From assembly GCA_026169045.1 (NCBI GenBank), contig JAPFDH010000024.1, positions 1 through 64,000 on the forward strand: a stretch of DNA of 64,000 nucleotides, written 5' to 3'. Source of the DNA: Lachnospiraceae bacterium. GTDB taxonomy: Bacteria > Bacillota > Clostridia > Lachnospirales > Lachnospiraceae. Below are positions 43,047 to 52,859 of this stretch, piece by piece. Below the pieces are notes generated by a model. The model saw nothing but the letters and a program-made list of their open reading frames with translations, made no database searches and was not told the DNA's origin. Each line of letters opens with the position of its first letter. Position 1 is the stretch's first letter. The translations under genes were made by a program, and so were the position numbers.

Positions 43047-44342
43047 ATGGAACAATATATTATAAAAGGTGGTAATCCGCTGGTAGGCGAAGTTGCAATC
43101 GGAGGGGCAAAAAATGCTGCTCTTGGAATTTTGGCAGGTGCTATCATGGCAGATGAGAGTGTAGTGATTCATAATTTGCCGGATGTGAAGGATATTAATG
43201 TACTGTTGGAGGCGATTGCCGGATCGGGAGCAATCGTGGAGAGGAAAAGCAGACATACTGTTTTGTTGAATGGTTCTACAATTCATAATATGGTTGTGGA
43301 GAATAGTTACATAAAAAAAATGAGAGCTTCCTATTATCTTTTGGGAGCTATGCTTGGAAAATACCACCATGCAGAGGTTTCTCTGCCCGGTGGCTGTAAT
43401 ATTGGAAGCCGTCCCATTGACCAGCATTTGAAGGGATTTCGTGCGCTTGGTGCTGTGGCTGTAGTAAAGAACGGAATGATTGTTGTAAATACCGATCGTT
43501 TGGTTGGGGCACACATTTATTTTGATATGGTTTCTGTAGGAGCGACAATCAACGTTATGCTGGCAGCGGTATTGGCAGAGGGAAAAACAGTTTTGGAAAA
43601 CTGTGCAAAAGAGCCTCATGTAGTGGACGTGGCAAATCTGTTAAATACCATGGGGGCTAAAATTAAAGGGGCCGGAACAGATGTGATCCGCATTGAAGGT
43701 GTGGAAGAACTTCATGGGGGAGAGTATTCGGTTATTCCGGATCAGATTGAAGCGGGAACATTTATGTTTGCTGCGGCTGCTACCAGAGGCGATGTCACAG
43801 TTAAAAATGTAATTCCCAAGCATTTGGAGTGCCTTACATCCAAATTGCGCGAAATCGGATGTGAAGTTTCTGAATTTGATGATGCGGTTCGTGTGGTGAG
43901 TAAAGGCCGTCTTTCTCATTCCACAATTAAAACATTGCCATATCCGGGATTCCCTACCGATATGCAGCCTCAGATGGCGGTACTTTTAGCATTATCCGAG
44001 GGTACGAGCACAATTACGGAGAGTATTTTTGAGAATCGCTTTAAATACGTGGATGAATTGAATCGTATGGGCAGTGATATTAAGGTAGAGGGAAATACTG
44101 CAATTATTAATGGAATTCCTTCTCTTATGGGTGCTCAGGTGACCGCACCAGATCTTAGGGCAGGTGCTGCACTTGTAATAGCAGGGTTGGCCGCAGAAGG
44201 GATTACAACCGTGGAAGATATTGTATATATTCTTCGGGGCTATGAGGATTTTGCCGCTAAATTGAGAGGTCTGGGGGGCATGATCGATGTAGTGGAGACA
44301 GAAAAAGACATTCAGAAATTTAGGATGAGTGTGGTTGGATAA
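43047..44342 (+). CDS. murA: UDP-N-acetylglucosamine 1-carboxyvinyltransferase
   Basis: 431 residues. It catalyses the first committed step of peptidoglycan synthesis (enolpyruvyl transfer from PEP to UDP-GlcNAc). The catalytic, fosfomycin-target cysteine is Cys117 in PGGCNIGSRPID. GGAKNAAL (~19-26) and PGFPTDMQPQ are further signatures. The ATG at 43047 gives the canonical start MEQYIIKGG; an in-frame ATG at 43035 lies directly on the AAAGG site and is less likely. A second MurA paralogue common in Firmicutes would be elsewhere. Confidence 0.95.
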   Translation: MEQYIIKGGNPLVGEVAIGGAKNAALGILAGAIMADESVVIHNLPDVKDINVLLEAIAGSGAIVERKSRHTVLLNGSTIHNMVVENSYIKKMRASYYLLGAMLGKYHHAEVSLPGGCNIGSRPIDQHLKGFRALGAVAVVKNGMIVVNTDRLVGAHIYFDMVSVGATINVMLAAVLAEGKTVLENCAKEPHVVDVANLLNTMGAKIKGAGTDVIRIEGVEELHGGEYSVIPDQIEAGTFMFAAAATRGDVTVKNVIPKHLECLTSKLREIGCEVSEFDDAVRVVSKGRLSHSTIKTLPYPGFPTDMQPQMAVLLALSEGTSTITESIFENRFKYVDELNRMGSDIKVEGNTAIINGIPSLMGAQVTAPDLRAGAALVIAGLAAEGITTVEDIVYILRGYEDFAAKLRGLGGMIDVVETEKDIQKFRMSVVG

Positions 44343-44350
44343 AAAAGTCC

Positions 44351-44379
44351 TTGCAAAAAGGTGGGAATTCGGTTATAAT
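44351..44379 (+). promoter_or_regulatory. Promoter of the SAM-riboswitch/metK transcript
   Basis: TTGCAA (44351-44356), a 17-bp spacer and TATAAT (44374-44379), only 9 bp after the murA stop. Confidence 0.75.
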
Positions 44380-44416
44380 CAGTACGAATTATGAAACTAA
44401 AAACTAAAAAGCAATT

Positions 44417-44516
44417 TCTCTTATTTGGAGTGATGGAGATACATAGGATCGATGAAGTCACGGCAACCCCTTTTAAGGAAGGTGCCAACCTGAGCGAGCA
44501 ATCGAACAATAAGAGG
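44417..44516 (+). promoter_or_regulatory. SAM-I (S-box) riboswitch
   Basis: The P1 stem CTCTTATT (44418-44425)/AATAAGAG (44508-44515) encloses the S-box core: GATGAAGTCACGGCAACC, then GGTGCCAACC, and GAACAATAAGAG at the 3' end. An intrinsic terminator follows. High S-adenosylmethionine should stabilise this fold and end transcription before metK. Confidence 0.9.
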
Positions 44517-44536
44517 TGGAGTGAAATAGTATGAAA

Positions 44537-44563
44537 AGTCTGCCTCATTGGCAGGCTTTTTTT
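44537..44563 (+). terminator. Riboswitch-controlled terminator
   Basis: AGTCTGCC-TCATT-GGCAGGCT followed by seven T, 20 nt after the S-box P1 stem. Confidence 0.9.
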
Positions 44564-44741
44564 AATTTACGCGCAGACATATAAAAGTTCATTGGACAGG
44601 ATGCTGAAACGGCTCCCCAGAAATTGGGTTATGCACGGGAAAATACCTTTGCATGTAACGGAAATTGCGAAACACAAACATCTGTGTCAGCGTTGCGTTC
44701 ACAGATGAAAAAAGAACAGAAGCAGCGCAGAAAGAGGAAAA
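44564..44741 (+). other. Long untranslated segment between the S-box terminator and metK
   Basis: 178 nt with no gene. It contains a perfect CATCTGTG/CACAGATG hairpin (~44679-44708) just before the AGAGG ribosome site, and a CCCAGAAATTGGG element near 44616-44628. Function, if any, is unknown. Confidence 0.45.
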
Positions 44742-45929
44742 ATGGAAAAATTTTTATTTACATCAGAATCAGTAACAGAAGGTCATCCAGATAAAATGTG
44801 CGATCAGATTTCTGATGCTATTTTGGATGCATTGCTGGAACAGGATCCCATGAGCCGTGTCGCTTGCGAAACATGTACAACGACCGGTCTGGTAATGGTT
44901 ATGGGAGAAATTACGACAAATGCTTATGTCGATATCCAAAAAATTGTCCGCGATACGGTGGCAGAAATTGGTTATACCAGAGCAAAGTTTGGATTTGATG
45001 CAACCACATGCGGTGTGTTGACAGCCATTGATGAACAGTCCGCAGATATTGCTATGGGTGTGGATAAAGCTTTGGAAGTAAAAGAAAATAAAATGAGTGA
45101 GGAAGAATTGGATGGTATTGGAGCTGGAGATCAGGGAATGATGTTTGGTTATGCATCCAATGAAACAGAAGAATATATGCCATATCCCATTGCTCTGGCT
45201 CATAAGCTGGCACGTCAGCTTACAAAAGTCAGAAAAGACGGAACTCTTACCTATCTTCGTCCGGATGGAAAAACACAGGTAACCGTAGAATATGATGAAA
45301 ACCATCGTCCGATCCGGTTGGATGCGGTTGTGCTCTCCACACAGCATGATGAAAATGTAACACAGGAACAAATTCATGAAGATATTAAAAAATATGTCTT
45401 TGATCCGATTTTACCAAAAGAAATGGTGGATGATGAGACAAAATTCTTTATCAATCCTACCGGACGTTTTGTAATTGGGGGACCTCATGGAGACAGTGGC
45501 CTGACAGGAAGAAAGATTATCGTAGATACATATGGTGGTATGGCACGACATGGCGGCGGTGCTTTCTCTGGTAAAGACTGCACGAAAGTAGACCGTTCCG
45601 CAGCATATGCTGCCCGTTATGTGGCAAAAAATATTGTAGCAGCAGGATTGGCAGATCGGTGTGAAATTCAGCTTTCTTATGCCATTGGTGTGGCTCATCC
45701 GACATCAATTATGGTGGATACATTTGGAACAGGAAAAATTTCTCAAGAGCGTTTGGTAGAAATTATCCGTGAAAATTTTGATTTAAGACCGGCTGGAATT
45801 ATTAAAATGCTGGATTTGCGTCGCCCAATATATAAGCAGACTGCAGCATACGGACATTTCGGAAGAAATGATTTGAACCTTCCTTGGGAAAAACTGGATA
45901 AAGTAGATATTTTGAAAAAATATCTGTAA
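44742..45929 (+). CDS. metK: S-adenosylmethionine synthetase
   Basis: 395 residues. It makes SAM from ATP and methionine. Signatures [12 protein letters not shown] and [19 protein letters not shown] are present, with the N-terminal [16 protein letters not shown]-binding segment. Normal length. Control by the upstream S-box makes expression fall when SAM is abundant. AGAGG lies 6 bases before the ATG. Followed after 28 bp by a pseudouridine synthase gene. Confidence 0.97.
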   Translation: MEKFLFTSESVTEGHPDKMCDQISDAILDALLEQDPMSRVACETCTTTGLVMVMGEITTNAYVDIQKIVRDTVAEIGYTRAKFGFDATTCGVLTAIDEQSADIAMGVDKALEVKENKMSEEELDGIGAGDQGMMFGYASNETEEYMPYPIALAHKLARQLTKVRKDGTLTYLRPDGKTQVTVEYDENHRPIRLDAVVLSTQHDENVTQEQIHEDIKKYVFDPILPKEMVDDETKFFINPTGRFVIGGPHGDSGLTGRKIIVDTYGGMARHGGGAFSGKDCTKVDRSAAYAARYVAKNIVAAGLADRCEIQLSYAIGVAHPTSIMVDTFGTGKISQERLVEIIRENFDLRPAGIIKMLDLRRPIYKQTAAYGHFGRNDLNLPWEKLDKVDILKKYL

Positions 45930-45957
45930 AAAGATTGTAAGACCGGGATGGTGGCAG

Positions 45958-46641
45958 ATGTTAAATATAATAATGGAAGATGAAGCGATACTGGTGGTAA
46001 GAAAGCCGTTTGGAGTCGAATCCCAGAGTGGCAGAGGCTTTTCCATGGATTTGGAAAGTGAGATCCGAAATTATCTCAGTCGAAAATCTGGTGGAAAAGC
46101 CAGCTATGTGGGAGTTGTTCACCGGTTGGATAAACCGGTTTGCGGAGTGATGGTTTATGCAAAGACAAAACAGGCAGCAGCGGAATTGAGCCGCCAGATT
46201 CAAAACGGAACAATGAAAAAACGGTATTATGCCATTCTTTGCGGAAAAATGAATCCAGAGAGGGGGTCTTTGGAGGATTATCTGATAAAAGATGGAAGAA
46301 CCAATTGTTCACGGATTGCCGGAAAAGCAGAAAAAGGAGCCAAAAAGGCGGTATTAAACTATAAGACGGTAGATTTTTCAGATTTTCATGGCTTGGATTC
46401 TCTTTTGACTGAAGGAACAGAGCAAGGGTCATTGTCCATGGTGGAAATTGAACTGCTTACCGGACGTCATCATCAGATACGAGTTCAGTTTTCTCATGCA
46501 GGCTGTCCCCTTCTGTGGGATACACGCTATAATCCCGCGTTTATTGGAAAAAAGGGAGGGAGTGCCATTGGGCTTTGTGCCCATTCCCTCTCTTTTTTGC
46601 ATCCTGTGATGGGAAAGAGAATGACATTTCATTGGGAGTAA
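45958..46641 (+). CDS. RluA-family RNA pseudouridine synthase
   Basis: 227 residues. The catalytic motif VHRLDKPVCGVMVYAKT carries the essential Asp (~57). KRYYAILCGK and LLTGRHHQIRVQFSHAGCPLLWDTRY are the other RluA blocks. It lacks an S4 domain, as in short single-domain members. It isomerises uridines in rRNA or tRNA; the target is unknown. GGGATGGTGG precedes the ATG. Probably co-transcribed with metK. Confidence 0.9.
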   Translation: MLNIIMEDEAILVVRKPFGVESQSGRGFSMDLESEIRNYLSRKSGGKASYVGVVHRLDKPVCGVMVYAKTKQAAAELSRQIQNGTMKKRYYAILCGKMNPERGSLEDYLIKDGRTNCSRIAGKAEKGAKKAVLNYKTVDFSDFHGLDSLLTEGTEQGSLSMVEIELLTGRHHQIRVQFSHAGCPLLWDTRYNPAFIGKKGGSAIGLCAHSLSFLHPVMGKRMTFHWE

Positions 46642-46661
46642 GGGTGATAGGAGGAGTGTAA

Positions 46662-48536
46662 ATGAACATAAATACAATGATTCGGGGATTAAAGATGGGG
46701 GAAGGAAAGGGTATTTATTTAGCGGATGAGAGAAAACTGGAACAAATCAGAAATCATCCGTTTTATGCTTCCCATGTGAAAGAATGCCGGGAAAAAGCAG
46801 AACGTTTTTCAAAACAGGATATCAGAAGTATTAAATATTCTTATTTTAAGGCATATGATGAAACCGGTGATCGTATTCAGTTTCAAACAATTTATATGGA
46901 ACACAGAGAAATATTGATAGCGTATGCCATGGCTTGTCTGATTGACGGAACACATATCACCGATTTGGAGGATATCATCTGGGCGATTTGTGATGAATAT
47001 TCCTGGTGTCTGACTGCGCATTTTCGATATGGCGGAACAAAAGTTGTGGAAATGCTGAATGAAGAAAAAAAAGGCGATGGGAAAATGCGTCCTTTTTACA
47101 GAAAGCAGGAACACATGATTGATCTCTGTGCGGCTGCGACAGCGGCCATTCTTTCTGAAGTGATTGCCATGTTTGAGGAACGGTTGGCTCCGTTGGTCGT
47201 ATATCGTGCCCGTACGTTGATTCGGGAACGGGTATTGGAACCGTTTATGGAGATTAATACACCATTTTTCTGGGAAACGGCTGATTTTAATTGGTCAGCG
47301 GTATGTGCCGGAAATATAGGAATTGCTGCCATCTATATGATTGATGACAGTGATATGCTGGCTCCTATCTTAAGCCGTGTGGTAGATTCGATGGATTGCT
47401 TTTTGTCCGGGTTTGGAAAAGATGGTGTATGTCAGGAAGGTCTCGGATACTGGGATTATGGATTTGGTAATTTTATCTATTTTGCTGATTTGCTGCTGCG
47501 CAGGACAGATGGAGCCATAGATCTGTTTGCTGATGAACATGTAAAAACCGTTGCTTTGTTTGAACAGCGTTCTTTTTTGGATGGAATTCATGCGATCAGT
47601 TTTTCTGACTGTGCTCCCAATGTACAGTACGAATACGCTGTGGCATATTATTTGAAAAAGAGATATCCGGAAGTAGAGATTCCGCCTTTGACCTGTGCAA
47701 AACCTATGATGGGAAATACCGAATATTGGACGGTAGTCGTACGAAACTTTCTTTGGAGTGACCCGGATGAACCGATTTATCCGTTTAAAGATCAGGATTT
47801 GTTTCTTGAAGATGCCCAATGGGTAATAAGCCGAAAGACGGGAAATGGCCATACCGCTTCGTTTGCTGCCAAAGGTGGACATAATGATGAGCCCCATAAT
47901 CACAATGATCTGGGAAGTTTTATGTTTTCTGTAGATGAAGAAGTATTTTTGTGTGATTTGGGAGGAGGACTTTATACACGGCAATATTTCAGTGAGGAAC
48001 GATATAATATGCTGGTGACAGGCTCACAGGGACATTCTGTTCCCATTGTAAACGGAAATTATCAAAAAGAGGGAAAAGCGTTTGCGGCGCAGCAGGTGAG
48101 TGCAGTACTGAATGAGGAAAAGGTTATCTTTTCAGCAGATCTTACCAAGGCATATCCGGAATGTGATCTGGAATCTTTGAATCGGAAACTGACGTTTGTA
48201 AAAGGTAAAATACCTTCTCTGGTGCTCCAGGATACTGCAACGTTTCAAAATGAAATATGTCCGTTCACAGAACGTTTGATAACAAAATATCCGGTTACAG
48301 TAAAAGAAAATACAGCGACTATCCACGGAAAAAAAGGAGATGTCATTTTAAAAAGTAATATTGGTGTGTTTACTGTTTCAAAAACCAGTTATACAAGAAA
48401 AGCAAATGAACCAGACGTAGAGGTGAATTTATTGGATATTTCTTTAAATCCACAGGATGCGCAAAAGAAAATTGGCAGGGAGAGAACATGGGAAATTTCC
48501 ATATCTGCTGATTATCAGGCAAAAAATAGGAAATAA
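46662..48536 (+). CDS. Heparinase II/III-family protein
   Basis: 624 residues. An N-terminal (alpha/alpha)-toroid region (~1-370) is followed by a C-terminal beta-sandwich of the Heparinase_II_III family, marked by GGHNDEPHNHNDLGSFMFSVDEEVFLCDLGGG (~406-437). Tyr and His residues of the lyase type (NFNWSAVCAGNIG-like DFNWSAVCAG; YTRQYFSEERYNM) are conserved. Members cleave heparin, alginate or other acidic polysaccharides by beta-elimination. No signal peptide, so probably intracellular, like the GH88 enzymes that use lyase products. GGAGG precedes the ATG; 20 bp after the RluA-type gene. Substrate unknown. Confidence 0.82.
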   Translation: MNINTMIRGLKMGEGKGIYLADERKLEQIRNHPFYASHVKECREKAERFSKQDIRSIKYSYFKAYDETGDRIQFQTIYMEHREILIAYAMACLIDGTHITDLEDIIWAICDEYSWCLTAHFRYGGTKVVEMLNEEKKGDGKMRPFYRKQEHMIDLCAAATAAILSEVIAMFEERLAPLVVYRARTLIRERVLEPFMEINTPFFWETADFNWSAVCAGNIGIAAIYMIDDSDMLAPILSRVVDSMDCFLSGFGKDGVCQEGLGYWDYGFGNFIYFADLLLRRTDGAIDLFADEHVKTVALFEQRSFLDGIHAISFSDCAPNVQYEYAVAYYLKKRYPEVEIPPLTCAKPMMGNTEYWTVVVRNFLWSDPDEPIYPFKDQDLFLEDAQWVISRKTGNGHTASFAAKGGHNDEPHNHNDLGSFMFSVDEEVFLCDLGGGLYTRQYFSEERYNMLVTGSQGHSVPIVNGNYQKEGKAFAAQQVSAVLNEEKVIFSADLTKAYPECDLESLNRKLTFVKGKIPSLVLQDTATFQNEICPFTERLITKYPVTVKENTATIHGKKGDVILKSNIGVFTVSKTSYTRKANEPDVEVNLLDISLNPQDAQKKIGRERTWEISISADYQAKNRK

Positions 48537-48628
48537 TTTCCTTTTGCATGGGCGTATATTTTTTCCCGAATGTAGAATACTAGTTCTTGTACAAAACAGA
48601 AAAGAACAGAAGGGACGAAAGATCGCTC

Positions 48629-49657
48629 ATGAGCAGAAAACAAAAGAGAGCAATAACCATCGTTGGAATAACCGGGGCAGTTTATTTGATCTTCAGGTAC
48701 CTGCTGCCCCTCGTTATTCCATTTTTATTGGCTTTTGTTTTTGCACGGGCAGTATGGCCGGCAGCCCGTTTTTTGAATCATCATCTGAAGATTCCGAAAA
48801 CATGGGCAGCAAGTGGAATGTTACTTCTTTATTTTGGTATTTTTTTGGGGATATTGTGGATAATTGGTGGAAAACTGGTGGAACAGTTGGATTTTTTTGT
48901 GGATAAGATACCGGAATATGTGAATCATGTGTGTGGATATCTCAATGGATTTTGTGGTGAATTGGAGCATTTATTCCACTTGGAAAGCGGAAGTATCATG
49001 GGGCAATTAAAAATAATACAGGAAGGTGCAAAGGATAATATGATTTCATTTGTTATGCCCTATGTTATGACCAATTCGCTGCCTGTGGTAAAATGGCTGG
49101 CAGAGTTTTTTACCGTGGGAACGGTAGCTGTTTTGTCTGCGGTTATGATAATCGGAGAGAGAGATCATATCCGGGCTTGGCGGGAAGAAACCATGTTTCG
49201 CAGAGAATTGACATTGATTGGAAGGCGTATGGGAATGGTTTGCGGAGCATATATAAAAGTAGAAGGCATTATTATGCTTATGACGACCGTTATATGTATG
49301 GCAGGACTGACATTAATGAAAAATACGTACGGAATTCTTCTGGGGGGATTGATTGGAATTTTGGATGCACTTCCTCTTTTCGGAACAGGGACTATATTTA
49401 TTCCATGGATTGTTGTGGAGTTAATACGTGGGAGATTTTTGGCAGCGGTATATTTGGCTGTATTATACGGAATTTGCTATTTTCTAAGAGAAATTATGGA
49501 AGCCAGACTTTTAGGGGAGAAAATCGGTTTATCACCTCTTCAAACAATGGCAGCTATGTATATCGGTCTAAAACTATTTGGAATTTTCGGTTTATTTCTC
49601 GGTCCCATTGGATGGATTTTGGTAAAAGAGATTGACAAAATCTGCTATTCGTCTTAA
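48629..49657 (+). CDS. ytvI: Sporulation membrane protein YtvI-like (AI-2E transporter superfamily)
   Basis: 342 residues with about eight membrane helices and the superfamily pattern: LPLVIPFLLAFVFARAVWP at the start, then GGLIGILDALPLFGTGTIFIPW (~242-263) and the C-terminal GLSPLQTMAAMYIGLKLFGI. It matches the YtvI-type sporulation protein group (AI-2E/PerM fold); the transport substrate is unknown. The start at 48629 is chosen as the first ATG; the frame extends to a TTG at 48587. The proS promoter lies inside its 3' end. Confidence 0.8.
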   Translation: MSRKQKRAITIVGITGAVYLIFRYLLPLVIPFLLAFVFARAVWPAARFLNHHLKIPKTWAASGMLLLYFGIFLGILWIIGGKLVEQLDFFVDKIPEYVNHVCGYLNGFCGELEHLFHLESGSIMGQLKIIQEGAKDNMISFVMPYVMTNSLPVVKWLAEFFTVGTVAVLSAVMIIGERDHIRAWREETMFRRELTLIGRRMGMVCGAYIKVEGIIMLMTTVICMAGLTLMKNTYGILLGGLIGILDALPLFGTGTIFIPWIVVELIRGRFLAAVYLAVLYGICYFLREIMEARLLGEKIGLSPLQTMAAMYIGLKLFGIFGLFLGPIGWILVKEIDKICYSS

Positions 49658-49660
49658 AAT
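49632..49660 (+). promoter_or_regulatory. Promoter of T-box-proS, inside the ytvI 3' end
   Basis: A perfect TTGACA (49632-49637), a 17-bp spacer and TAAAAT (49655-49660), whose -10 box covers the ytvI stop codon. Confidence 0.7.
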
Positions 49661-49693
49661 AAAGCCACATGAAAAGCTGTGAAAGGAAATAGT

Positions 49694-49889
49694 ACGTAAA
49701 ACCGAACTGACAGAGAGGATGCTATGGGTGAGAGGCATCTCAGTGACGGATATGGAACCGGTCCTGGAGCTCTGTATGAAAATGCAGCGTATAACCGGCG
49801 TTAACGGAGGAATGAGTGAACAGCGATTGCTGTTAATAAGGGTGGTACCGCCGAGACCTTCGGTCCCTTGTGGGGATCGGAGGTTTTTT
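49694..49889 (+). promoter_or_regulatory. T-box riboswitch, proline-specific
   Basis: Stem I closes with ACAGAG (49710-49715)/CTCTGT (49770-49775). On its 3' side GGAACCG places a CCG proline triplet at 49758-49760. The conserved T-box AAGGGTGGTACCGC lies at ~49838-49851. A terminator follows: CCTTCGGTCCC (49857-49867) pairs with GGGATCGGAGG (49873-49883), then six T. Uncharged tRNA-Pro should stabilise the antiterminator and allow proS expression. Codon choice within the specifier loop is my reading and less certain than the T-box itself. Confidence 0.92.
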
Positions 49890-49978
49890 CTGTCCCCGGA
49901 TGATTGATTTCATTTTATGAATGACGCGGATTGAATTGTCATTTTATGAGAGTATGTAGTGGAAAGGAAAGAAGAGAC

Positions 49979-51415
49979 ATGGCGAAAGAAAAAAAGATGG
50001 TGGAAGCAATCACATCAATGGAACAGGATTTTGCACAGTGGTACACAGATGTGGTTAAAAAAGCAGAGTTGGTGGATTATTCCAGTGTAAAGGGATGTAT
50101 GGTAATTAAGCCAGCCGGATATGCAATCTGGGAAAACATTCAGAAAGAATTGGATGCCCGTTTTAAGGAGACAGGAGTAGAAAACGTATATATGCCAATA
50201 TTTATTCCGGAAAGTCTTTTGCAGAGAGAAAAGGATCACGTGGAAGGATTCGCACCGGAAGTGGCTTGGGTGACAAAGGGTGGTTTAAATGAACTTCAGG
50301 AACCTATGTGCGTTCGTCCTACTTCGGAAACATTGTTCTGCGATTTCTATGCAAGAGATATTCAGTCTTATCGTGATCTGCCAAAGGTATACAATCAGTG
50401 GTGTTCTGTTGTAAGATGGGAGAAAGAAACAAGACCATTTTTACGTTCCCGTGAATTCTTGTGGCAGGAAGGCCATACAGCCCATGCGACAGCGGAAGAA
50501 GCAGAAGAAAGAACCATTCAAATGTTAAATTTGTATGCGGATTTTTGTGAAGAAGTTTTGGCTATGCCGGTAATTCGTGGAAGAAAAACAGATAAGGAAA
50601 AATTTGCCGGAGCAGAAGCAACCTATACTATTGAAGCATTGATGCATGATGGAAAGGCACTTCAGTCTGGTACAAGTCATAATTTTGGAGATGGGTTTGC
50701 GAAAGCTTTTGGTATTCAGTTTACGGATAAGGATAATAAATTGAAATACGTGCATCAGACTTCCTGGGGTATGACAACACGTCTGATTGGTGCAATTATC
50801 ATGGTTCACGGAGATGACAGCGGTCTTGTTCTTCCGCCAAGAATTGCTCCGACACAGGTTATGGTTATTCCGATTGCGCAGCATAAGGAAGGTGTTCTGG
50901 AAAAAGCCGAAGAAATAAGAAAGGAATTGGCACAAAAATTCCGTGTTAAAATGGATGCTTCCGATAAAGGACCGGGCTTTAAGTTCGCAGAGCAGGAAAT
51001 GCGTGGAATTCCTCTTCGTATTGAACTGGGACCAAAGGATATTGAAGCAGGTCATGGGGTAATTGTACGTCGTGATACAAGAGAAAAGATTACCATAGAA
51101 TTCAGTCAGCTGGCTGAAAAGGTAGAAGAAGTTTTGAATACGATGCAGAAGGAAATGCTGGAACGGGCAAGAGCTCACAGAGATGCCCATACGTATGTAG
51201 CAGTAAACTACGATGAATTTAAGAAGACAGTTGCTGAAAAACCTGGTTTTGTAAAAGCTATGTGGTGTGGAGATGAGGCGTGTGAAAATAAAATAAAAGA
51301 AGATACCACAGCCACAAGCCGTTGTATGCCATGGAAACAGGAACATTTGGCAGATACTTGCGTTTGCTGTGGAAGAAAAGCCAAAGCTATGGTATACTGG
51401 GGAAAAGCATACTAA
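49979..51415 (+). CDS. proS: Prolyl-tRNA synthetase (archaeal/eukaryotic type)
   Basis: 478 residues. A class II synthetase that charges tRNA-Pro. Class II motifs: [14 protein letters not shown], motif 2 [26 protein letters not shown], and motif 3 [14 protein letters not shown]. An anticodon-binding domain and a C-terminal zinc-binding domain follow (MWCGDEACE ... [19 protein letters not shown]), with the terminal Tyr typical of the archaeal-like type. It lacks the editing insertion of E. coli-type ProRS. GGAAAG precedes the ATG at 49979. Under T-box control. Confidence 0.95.
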   Translation: MAKEKKMVEAITSMEQDFAQWYTDVVKKAELVDYSSVKGCMVIKPAGYAIWENIQKELDARFKETGVENVYMPIFIPESLLQREKDHVEGFAPEVAWVTKGGLNELQEPMCVRPTSETLFCDFYARDIQSYRDLPKVYNQWCSVVRWEKETRPFLRSREFLWQEGHTAHATAEEAEERTIQMLNLYADFCEEVLAMPVIRGRKTDKEKFAGAEATYTIEALMHDGKALQSGTSHNFGDGFAKAFGIQFTDKDNKLKYVHQTSWGMTTRLIGAIIMVHGDDSGLVLPPRIAPTQVMVIPIAQHKEGVLEKAEEIRKELAQKFRVKMDASDKGPGFKFAEQEMRGIPLRIELGPKDIEAGHGVIVRRDTREKITIEFSQLAEKVEEVLNTMQKEMLERARAHRDAHTYVAVNYDEFKKTVAEKPGFVKAMWCGDEACENKIKEDTTATSRCMPWKQEHLADTCVCCGRKAKAMVYWGKAY

Positions 51416-51504
51416 AGAAACAGCGGTAATGGATTGGGAAAAGGTCGATTTGACTGGAGTGAAAAACAGCGTTTTGTTACCGGTGGTACGAAAGGAGAAT
51501 AAGT

Positions 51505-52731
51505 ATGAAGTGTCCAAATTGTGGAACTGAGAATGATGGGGATGCCGTATTTTGCAAAAAATGCGGAACCAAAATAGAGGTTCAGAGTGACAGTGAAGAT
51601 CTCTCCTGGGTGGATAAGGTAGACTTTACAAAGGGTATAGACTGGGATAAAAAGATTGACCAGCCGGAACAGAAGAAGGAAGAGCCGGTGATCGAAGTTG
51701 ACCTGAGCCAGAAACAGCGTGCCCAAATGTGGGAGAATTTGCAGAGAAAGAAAGCGACAGAAAAACAGGTTCAAGAATCGTTGAAAGAAAATAGAGAAGA
51801 TAAGAATCTTTCTCTGGAAAAAGGAAAACGTAAGGATCCGGATCCGGAAGAAGAGCCGGAATTGGACGTCATTCCGGGAGTAAACCGGAGATATACAGAA
51901 CCAATAGCGGTTGATAATATGAAAAAGCCGGAACCGGAAGAAGTGTTTGATGACGATGATGACTATGATTTTGACGAGTATGATTATGAGGATGACGAGG
52001 AAAACGATGACAGTAAGCCACCGATTGGTATTTTAGTGGGTATTATCGGAGTTGTGGCAGCTATTGTTGTGCTGGCTATTGTATTATTTAATGTATTCAG
52101 CAATCGAAATTCCGGTTATATTCCGTCTACACGGCCTGTGGGAAGTGGAAGTACCAGTGCAGATACATCAAAGGTTCAGGAGATGACAACAGAGGAAGCA
52201 ACGACAGCAGAGGAAACGACAACAGTAGAAGAGACAACTGTGGAAGAAACGACGGTGGAGGAGACGACAGTAGAGGAGACAACCGTGGAGGAAACGACGG
52301 AAGAAGAAACAACGGTAGAGGAAACGACTCAGCCGGATCCGGAACCTGTCGTTCAGGATGGATTAACCTATCATTTCCATAATGGAGAAGCTTACGTCGG
52401 AGTATATTCCGGGGACGCAACAGAAATTTATGTGGCATCAGAAGTGAATGGATATCCGGTGCGCTATGTGGATGCCGATGCATTCCGCGATTGCCAGAAC
52501 CTGAAAAAATTATATATTCCAGAAGGTGTGGTGGAAATCGGGGAAAATGCATTGTACAATTGTACATCTTTGAGCCAGATTGTTCTTCCGTCCACATTGA
52601 CAAAAATCGGTCAGGGGGCATTTGATTATTGTCCTGCATTTACGATTGTAGGCCAAGAAGGAACATATGCCCAACAGTTTGCAAATTTATATCATGTGAA
52701 CTTTGTGGCCGGAATTGAATTTACGGAATAA
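51505..52731 (+). CDS. Zinc-ribbon membrane protein with Glu/Thr repeats and BspA-like leucine-rich repeats
   Basis: 408 residues. Parts in order: a zinc ribbon (CPNCG...CKKCG, 3-21); a long charged cytosolic stretch with an acidic Asp/Glu run (~150-170); one membrane helix (IGILVGIIGVVAAIVVLAIVLF, ~174-195); a spacer of VEETT repeats (~228-275); and a C-terminal BspA-type LRR_5 domain (DADAFRDCQNLKKLYIPEGVVEIGENALYNC). The C-terminal part should face outside. Function unknown; sensing or surface anchoring is possible. The ATG at 51505 follows AAAGGAG. A terminator follows. Confidence 0.8.
   Translation: MKCPNCGTENDGDAVFCKKCGTKIEVQSDSEDLSWVDKVDFTKGIDWDKKIDQPEQKKEEPVIEVDLSQKQRAQMWENLQRKKATEKQVQESLKENREDKNLSLEKGKRKDPDPEEEPELDVIPGVNRRYTEPIAVDNMKKPEPEEVFDDDDDYDFDEYDYEDDEENDDSKPPIGILVGIIGVVAAIVVLAIVLFNVFSNRNSGYIPSTRPVGSGSTSADTSKVQEMTTEEATTAEETTTVEETTVEETTVEETTVEETTVEETTEEETTVEETTQPDPEPVVQDGLTYHFHNGEAYVGVYSGDATEIYVASEVNGYPVRYVDADAFRDCQNLKKLYIPEGVVEIGENALYNCTSLSQIVLPSTLTKIGQGAFDYCPAFTIVGQEGTYAQQFANLYHVNFVAGIEFTE
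52186..52329 (+). repeat. 15-bp tandem coding repeat (VEETT)
   Basis: Units of the form gtGGAAGAAACGACg encode VEETT or close variants about nine times. Third-position differences between units are frequent, so the DNA is imperfect while the peptide repeat is kept. Confidence 0.75.
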
Positions 52732-52757
52732 AAGAGAATGACGTAAAAAACGGTAAG

Positions 52758-52822
52758 AAAACGCTGCAGAATGGATCGCAGAACTGTTGTAAGGCAGTGA
52801 GCGAAAACTGCAGCGTTTTTTT
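52758..52822 (+). terminator. Terminator after the BspA-like gene
   Basis: AAAACGCTGCAG (52758-52769) pairs with CTGCAGCGTTTT (52808-52819) and is followed by TTT. Confidence 0.85.
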
Positions 52823-52859
52823 GGAAGGCAGACTGTAGAGGGATAGAAAGGTGGACAGA

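Noticed and set aside
49719-49907. Plus-strand open frame over the T-box leader
   Set aside because: It lies entirely within the T-box RNA and its terminator; the conserved RNA explains the sequence.
50525-51517. 330-codon minus-strand frame opposite proS
   Set aside because: Antisense shadow of a highly conserved gene; the Phe/Cys/Ser-rich translation has no family pattern.
52186-52329. CRISPR array or minisatellite
   Set aside because: The repeats have no spacers and stay in frame within a gene (VEETT units); they are coding repeats.
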